The notes beneath the pieces were generated by a model, which saw only the letters and a program-made list of their open reading frames with translations, made no database searches and had not been told where the DNA came from. DNA of 64,000 nucleotides from the NCBI GenBank assembly GCA_963971425.1, contig OZ020517.1, positions 8,992,501-9,056,500 on the forward strand, given 5' to 3'. Positions 57,450 through 64,000 of the stretch are shown in pieces (the first letter of the stretch is position 1; each line of letters starts with the position of its first letter). This stretch comes from Bryoerythrophyllum caledonicum. Its lineage: Eukaryota; Streptophyta; Bryopsida; Pottiales; Pottiaceae. The translations under genes and the position numbers were made by a program.

Positions 57450-60400
57450 CTAGACGATCTCCCACATCTTTGATGCCAATGGACGCACATTCAACATAGC
57501 GGTAATTGCCAGGAACACCCTCCCCGGATGCCTTACGCTATCTTCATTGTAGAAAAAGCCATCCTCTACATTGAAGGACATCTCTCGCTCTGATGAGAAG
57601 GCCCCCTGAAATGCAATGATCTCCTCGGATACGCTAGATCTTGGAACGGAAGGCAAACCTGGTCCGGTATCACTCTGAGTACCTCCGAACGTCTCTTGTG
57701 TCTCCGATACAGGCTCTAATTGAGAAGGCATCAAAGGCTGTGGAATCCTCCTCTACACCGAAAAAAATTCACATAAATCCAATTCTTCTTCCTCCATCTC
57801 CAGCCTAGGACCATCAAATGTACGCCCCCCTCCTGCCCCTGCCGCCAAACTAACATCTACTACACCGGTATCTTGCATCCTCTCTGTAGGTGTTGCAGAC
57901 GTCTCCCCTGAATTATCTCCCACCGTCCGCTACGTTGATGGAATCCTCTCTCTTGGAGGAGATTGGTTCACTCCATCTTCATCGGCGTCTGAACTACTAC
58001 GAGATGAGAAATCTTCAGTGGTACCTGAACGTGGCAATCTCTCATGTAAACCACCTCCATCCTCATTGTCGTCTTTATTCCTCACTCCACCAACCGCCTC
58101 TTCGGTCTCAAGTACGATGTTGCAACTAGTACATGTTCCACCAGTCCTAACCAACAGTTGTCCTTAAAAATTATCGGACAACTCATTGTACAGAAATGAA
58201 GCTCTGTCTGTACAATCGTCAATGATGAAAACCTCAAATCCCTGAAAATCTCCTTCAAGGATCGTGGGAATGGCTGTAGATATGTTACACGCCACTAAAC
58301 CCCAACCACGGGGCAAGTATGAGCCCACTAGTCTTGCCAGCTCTGATGGAGATCTCTCAAGTGAATCAACTTCAGAGGGTTGGCGTGCCTCACTCCAGTG
58401 ATCTAAGAAAACAAGTGGAAGTGGAACGTCTCCAAAAACATAGTTCGGGCCCGGAGATGTACCCATAGGGTGCTGCAAACAAATCACAACATCGCCAATC
58501 GGTTGTACTACTTGTTCCATACGCCCATTCTCTGTAAAATCGAGAGCATAGGGATTAATCAAGTTCGGATCAAATGCCCAACATCCACGTCGCATAGTAC
58601 ATCCCTCTGGAAGCTTCATCTTCGTGAAAAACTCTTTGTTGGCATACACGGCCGCTGGTAACAAGAAGATGACGTTCCATCGTTCAATATTTGCCATCCA
58701 TAATGTCAGCTGTGCAAAAGCTGCGGATAACTGGGCGTCTCCCTAATGTCCATCTCCATGCCTCCCACCGCCATGTCGACAATCAATCGCCCACAAACAT
58801 GGTTTCCCGAGCTCTATGTAATCGGTGTAGAATAACCCTCTTCGACACCGAATCGGACGAAGATTCTCTGTGTCGCTCTGATATATCCTCTTGACTTCCA
58901 TCTGCCATTCCCAATTAACAGTAGCATGTCCTCCCACATCCATGGACAGTCCAATGTATCCACGCCCCCCTGCTACAATGTCACCATAATGAAACCTGAT
59001 GGAAGGGGGGATGAGATAGCCTATGTCTTCCAGTTTAAACACCTTTCCCCGCATAGGAGCAGTCCAAGCTTTTTTCGTGGTAGCATTCAAAAGCTTTCCA
59101 AAGGTATCAAGTTGTGCGTTACTCCTCGGAAAATACTTCCCTACACGGATACGAAAGAACTCCTCCATGGAATCAGGTGTACTTTCCTTGTTCTCCACCA
59201 TCAAGCAACGGATGGAATTCATCACAACTTCTCGTCTCTGATATCCGTCAACAACACCGGCAATCGTACGAGGATGTGGATTCTTGTCTTTTACACCGTC
59301 GAAGTAATATGCTTGACGAGGTCTTACTCCATCCTCCGTCACCGGCTTCGCAGCAACAGACTTTGTCAACCAAAGATAATATAGAATTGGAACCCTACCT
59401 AACGGCCTCAACCAATTCTGGATCATCTCCTTTCTTGTTGGTCGTACGTCCACATTTGGATCCAGCTCTTTTTTCCTCGCCATATCCTTCTACTTGTCTT
59501 CTTTCCTCCTTGCTGTAAAAGACAATGTCGTCTTCGTAGTGTTTGCATACTTGAATGATAGCTTCGAAGGAGCCATTGCTCGGATTCCATGCATGATTGG
59601 TCCGATCCTCCATGTTTTTGGCCAACCTCTTCACCGTGACAACTCCATCCCCCTTGGGCAACTTATGCACTGCACTTGCCGCACTCACCAAAACAACAGC
59701 CCTGCGTGCATCGTTCGCACGTAGTATGCTATCAAGCCTCCCGTATAGATCCCAAATCTGACGGATCTTCTTCAAATCCTCCTCCATGGTAGAATATGAC
59801 TGTCTCTAGAACTCCGCCACATTGATCCGCGAAGACTTCTCAATGTAAAAGCGACGATTATCATACACTATAAAAGAGGCCTCCCACCGCTCAAATGTGA
59901 CCAGGTACTCATTTAAAGGCATAGTACCATCTCTCCACTGCAGCTGTGCAAACGTACAAGCTGGTACTATGTGTTGCCCATCCACCGGTTCCCAAATGAT
60001 ATGATCTTGAAGCCAAGAATATTGGGATCCCATAGAACCCTGTGCAGAAGCACTCCCGTGTGCAATGAACATGCGCTCAAACTCTCGTGCGGTTCCTACC
60101 AACGGAAATGGCAGCTTCTCCTTCTCAACGACACCATCATCGGTGGTAGTATGTACGATGTATCTGATCGGTCGAAGTACCAATCTATTCACCCGAGTCG
60201 CGGATTCAGGGTCTCTTAAGCAATTAAATATTTCTCTGACCCACTTCTGTGATAAAATCCGGTGGTTCGTTTCCGGATTCTCCACAGAGACTGCGGTCTA
60301 TATGTGCCTTAAACACAAAATTTCCCCACACTGATCCTTTTGCAATCTCCTCCGTTGTAGGCACTGGTGCTTTTAAATACATTGAAGTTGGAAGATCCTG

Positions 60401-61329
60401 TGGTATCTCCGCATTGTCTTTGAAATCCTCTGGTACACTGTCAGATAGGTTGTGAAATGCTTCTTCCTCCGGCGCCATGGCTGACAAATCAGCTAAATCT
60501 CTTGGTGTAGATGCAGGGGCCCTACGATGACCATCAGGCGTCCTGAGCCCTGACCTTAGAACCCTGCCATCGGATCTTACACTTCTCCCAATCAACCTCC
60601 TCCCGCTAGGATCCAAACTTGATGGGCCTTCTCTTGAACCAGAAGCTTCATCAATGTCAACACGCCGTGGCCTCTTTGTAGGACGTCTACTCGTTAATGG
60701 AGGATTCGGTAATGTCTATACCTCAGAAGTTGTGGTGGGATGTTGGCCTCGACTTCCCCTCCCCCCCTCCAGTGGTCGCTAATCCACTTGCAACGGCTCA
60801 GCAAGAATTCGATTAACTTCTATTTTTTCTGGTTCCGCTGGTGGGGCTTGAGTTGTCGCATGTGATGGGTCCCTCTTCCGAAATGCCTTATATCTAATAT
60901 GTTCCTCCATAATCTTCTTAGCCTTTAGCACCATCTCCGGTGATAACGCTAAAGAGGCTAAGACGTTGTTGTGTCTAGTAGTACGTATCGCAAAAGAGAT
61001 GTTTAACAAAATGTCTGCAATGATTTGAAGAATTTCACCTGACTTGAATTTTGAAGAAGATTCAAAGGGACAAGTGCAAGAAGCAACTTCTTCGAAAGAG
61101 AAGTCTTCACCTCCGATTGACCTGGACCCACTGCACAAGTAACGTATGTCATATCATCACGTCGAAAAGTGATTGCCTGGATTTTTCCAAAACTCTTCCC
61201 CAACGCCGATGTACGCTTCCCCAGCTCAAAGGGATTATCTGTCATCCATAAGAAGGCGCTCGACTCATCCACTTCCACGATCCACCAGCCGTGGTTCTCC
61301 CAGATTCTATCAATATTTGGTGCTGCCAT
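57450..61329 (-). pseudogene. Long decayed gene of unknown function
   Basis: Minus-strand coding signal extends from ATG 61329 (MAAPNIDRIWENHGWWIVEV) to about 57450, some 1300 codons in all. It is interrupted several times by stops and by at least two register changes. Visible features are a Trp-rich N-terminus; a Pro/Arg-rich linker (RRPTKRPRRVD, near 60640); a central part with VPTTEEIAKGSVWGNFVFK, YSWLQDHIIWEPVDGQH and FERWEASFIVYDNRRFY; NWLRPLGRVPILYYLW; MANIERWNVIFLLPAAVY; and an acidic Ser-rich C-terminus. GC content and codon look differ from the AT-rich surroundings. I recognise no domain. It could be a transposon-borne gene like the hAT cargo, or a host gene relic. No element ends were found around it. 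Short gaps could instead be introns. Confidence 0.5.
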
Positions 61330-61399
61330 AACGCAACACTCAAAAAACCTGTATATCATTACAAAACGATAGTCACTATTAGTATGGAATAAGAATTTT

Positions 61400-62170
61400 T
61401 GAACCACCACTCATTGCACAATTTTTTTGAACATGCAACACCCCTTGTCTACCTCTAAAAACTTTTGCACTACACAAGATCTAAATCCAATACCATCATG
61501 TTAAGCATATTATTAGTTCTTTGGTGAAATAGCATATTAATCCAAGTCAATTATTTTCACACATTGTCACACATCTTCGGGGAGAGTACCAGAAAACTTC
61601 TACTTTTCCACATAAAACTTTGAGAACTTTGTATGATTCACTTTTGATTTTTCCTACAGCATTATGCAATATAAAACTTCTTATTGACCATTTGGATTCT
61701 CATTTAAAACAATATCGAGTTCACAAAAAAATATAACGTGAATTGAGAATTTTTGAACCTTCACTCATTGCACATTTAAAAAAAATATGCTACACCCCTT
61801 GTCTACCTCTCAAAAAATTTGCACTACAGAAGATCTAAATCCAATACCATCGTGTTAAGCATGTTGTTAGTTCTTTGGTGAAATAGCATATTAATCCCAC
61901 TCAATTATCTTCACACATTGTCACACATTTTTGGTCAAGGTACCAAAAAAAATTCTACCTTTCCACATAAATCTTTGAGATCTTTGTATGATTCACTTTT
62001 GATTTTTCCTACGGCATTATGTGATGCACAACTTCTTATTGACCATTTGGATTCTCATTTGAAACAATATCGAGTTCACAAAAAAATAAATGTGAATTGA
62101 GAATTATTGAACCTCCACTCATTGCACAATCTTTTTGAATATGCTACACTCCTTGTCTACCTCTAAAAAT
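61400..62170. repeat. 354-bp tandem repeat, two and a bit copies
   Basis: ATTGCACA followed by TACACCCCTTGTCTACCTCT recurs at 61413, 61767 and 62121, an exact 354-bp spacing. Copies share ATCTAAATCCAATACCATC, TTGTCACACAT and TTGACCATTTGGATTCTCAT. The array lies immediately upstream of the unknown minus-strand gene. Relatives occur at 27590-28060 and 29780-29830. Confidence 0.9.
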
Positions 62171-63330
62171 TGGTATATAGCAAACTAACATCATGCTCAA
62201 CATTATGGTAATTTATTGAGACCCTTTGAAATGCCAATATTGGACACTAATTGAGGTCAAAGTCTGCTGATCCATAAAACGCAGGGATGAAAATGAGCCT
62301 TTTCTCTACTTCAAACATTATAATCTTTCAATCCGTGCGGTAAAACTTTATGAAATTTATGTAGTGTATTACTTAATAAGTCATTATTGAGATCCTACGG
62401 TTAAAAGTACCCAAAAAACTTCATTTTTTCCCCTAGAATAATTGTACTAAAACTAGCATTTTTAACGATTTTTGGTTGAGATATTCTCCACATCATTTAT
62501 GGACCAAGGTACTTGGGATATCAATATCGAGGGTATCACCACCAGGGTATGAACTTAGGGTTTCAACATAACCGGATGTCAACACAATATTAATTTCGGG
62601 TATCAACTTAGGGTTTTGAGTTAGGGTTTCGGAATTTAGGGTATCAATAAGGATATCAATCCTTGAAATGTTTGGGTAGTCCTAGGAGGGGTGTGCGCGC
62701 GCACACCCCTGCCATAGTTGAGAGGAGGCTGCGAGAGTGAGAGAGAGGGTTTGGAGGAAGGAGAGGCTTGTAGGTTTATGAGAGAGGGACTTGTGAGGGT
62801 GGAGGGTGAGGAGAAAAGAGTTGTGAGGGAGAGAAATGGAGGGGAGGTTTGAGGGAGAGAAGTTGTGGGCGGCTAGGGTTTGGGAAAGAGAAGGAGATAG
62901 TTTGGGTGTGAGAGGAATGGAGAAAACAAAAGAGTAGCCCGCTCTTGCGCCGCGCCTACGCTGCGCCGCGTTGGGAAGGGCTGAACCCAAGTTGGAAGGA
63001 AGAGTTGAGCTCGCGCCCCGCCACACTGGGAGGGCGAGGCCCGCGCCGCGCCGGGAGGGCCGCGAGGGCTGCTGCGCCGCTAGGCCGCAACGAGGGTTGC
63101 GCAGGGATTTGGCACCATAATTTAAAAATCCTAAATTTTAATGGACACCCTAAACTCACAAAGCTCTTCCTCACCAGCGTTAAGAGGTGGCACGTGACGG
63201 AAACTAACGAAGGTCAGGTCATTTTTTGGATTGGTGGAGGAGCACGAGCAACAGTTGGGGGTGTGCGCGTGCACACCTCCAGTCTACCGTTACTCCATGA
63301 GGTGACGTGCGAACTCCATGGCATCAGCGG
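62171..63330. other. Noncoding DNA with two GC-rich palindromes
   Basis: 62280-62470 is a relic of the dispersed repeat near 27700 and 46750. 62880-63120 is GC-rich (CCGCGCCGCGCCGGGAGGG) with frames on both strands that I attribute to composition. No gene is supported. Confidence 0.4.
62687..62710. repeat. 24-bp perfect palindrome with alternating GC core
   Basis: AGGGGTGTGCGC joined to its own inverse complement. The core GTGTGCGCGCGCACAC alternates purine and pyrimidine and is Z-DNA-prone. A close variant, with two or three mismatches, recurs at 63257-63280. Confidence 0.9.
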
Positions 63331-63466
63331 CTAGGGTTTGGTTGCGGCAGCTAGGGTTTGGGTGCGGCGGCTAGGTCTTGGGTGTTGGGGCTAGGGTTTG
63401 GGTGTGGCGGCTAGGGTTTTGGTGCGGCGGCTAAGGTTTGGGTGTCTAGTTGTGGCGGCTAGGGTT
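63331..63466 (+). repeat. Minisatellite of ~20-bp GGCTAGGGTTTGGGTGCG units
   Basis: About six to seven units of GCGGCTAGGGTTTGGGTGTG type. The TAGGGTTTGG core overlaps the plant telomere-like TTTAGGG motif. Single units of GGCGGCTAGGGTTTG also occur at 11737, 46905 and 62868. Confidence 0.88.
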
Positions 63467-64000
63467 TAAGGTAGTGCGTTGATGTGCCATACTAAGGTTT
63501 AGTGCCTTACTACTAGCTACTCTCTTGACTTCAGTTCTGTGTGGTTTTAGTGTAATTATTTCAGTTGAACGAAGGCTAAACTTGCGAGTTGTTGACTACT
63601 ACATGTGTATTCATTCAACTTTGTTGAATTTGCAATTTTGTACGTACTGAAGTTGGTGTCCTCATTTGTGTATTCAAATATTGGTACTCATCTAACACTA
63701 TCGTAACTCTAACTAAACTTCAAAATCCATGAACCTAACCCTGGAGTTCCCTCATATTCAGAATTGAAACAAAGTCAAAAGCTTACCAAATTTGCAAAAG
63801 TCTCCTTGATGTGCAAATTTCCTCCAATCTACACAGTACACAAAGTTGACAGAAATTAGTGAATGAAGTAAAAATCACATGGCCTGGAGGTTTTGATTGC
63901 AAGAGAGCTCACCTTAGAAACTGGGAAGAGAAATGACCTCTAGATTTGCATAGAAACCTTATATCCATGTTGGAACCTTGTGCCTCAAGTCTACTAGTCA
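63467..64000. other. Right edge, nothing recognised
   Basis: AT-moderate sequence without a supported gene, repeat boundary or RNA gene. Confidence 0.4.

Noticed and set aside
62682-63334. Genes in the GC-rich zone near the right edge
   Set aside because: Low-complexity Ser/Leu- and Arg/Ala-rich translations on both strands; composition explains them.

Overview
The window looks like nuclear DNA of a land plant. It holds two ordinary plant genes in a sea of transposable elements. The host genes are the 5' part of an intron-containing HAD-superfamily hydrolase resembling Arabidopsis At2g38740 (left edge, minus strand) and an intronless homologue of BKI1/MAKR (BRI1 kinase inhibitor / membrane-associated kinase regulator, 41854-43194, plus strand). 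Fragments of plant glutathione reductase and, less surely, of a THO2-like gene sit inside a transposon and support the plant assignment. I cannot name the species. Everything else is AT-rich, with nested DNA transposons, MITEs and two LINE remnants.

Layout. 1-1.0 kb: HAD gene. 1.4-3.2 kb: MITEs, one inside another. 5.3-15.4 kb: three Tc1/mariner-type elements with TA target duplications, lying almost end to end. Two encode DD34E transposases; the second transposase is uninterrupted except for a 3.3-kb CACTA element that landed in it (10635-13937, target duplication TGG). 15.4-18.0 kb: MITE fragments and a third CACTA element (15950-17658) that itself holds a Tourist-like MITE. 18034-36826: one very large hAT element, about 18.8 kb, with a perfect 8-bp target duplication (CTAGACTG) and CAGGG ends, inserted into a MITE. 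36.9-39.8 kb: more MITEs. 40.4-43.4 kb: BKI1-like gene and promoter. 44-47 kb: palindromic MITE and LINE remnant. 47685-about 52021: a second copy of the CACTA family that has picked up host gene fragments. 52469-56025: a PIF/Harbinger element with both of its genes, interrupted by neither CACTA nor hAT. 57.4-61.3 kb: a long, decayed minus-strand gene I do not recognise, followed by 354-bp tandem repeats, palindromes and a minisatellite.

The most remarkable object is the giant hAT element. Besides a DUF659-type hAT transposase with BED zinc finger and an unusual acidic C-terminal extension, it carries two paralogous RING-H2/coiled-coil proteins and one kinase-like protein. All four genes share one promoter design: an array of CCATCCGC/CCACCCGC units ends 10-35 bp before a TATA box. 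The array between the second RING gene and the kinase-like gene serves both as a divergent promoter. A fifth array-like block lies near the right end. All four reading frames have in-frame stop codons (eleven in all) but only one clear frameshift, and the termini are intact. This reads as a cargo-carrying transposon that has been silenced and is decaying mainly by base substitution. I know of no described plant hAT with this gene set, but I could not search.
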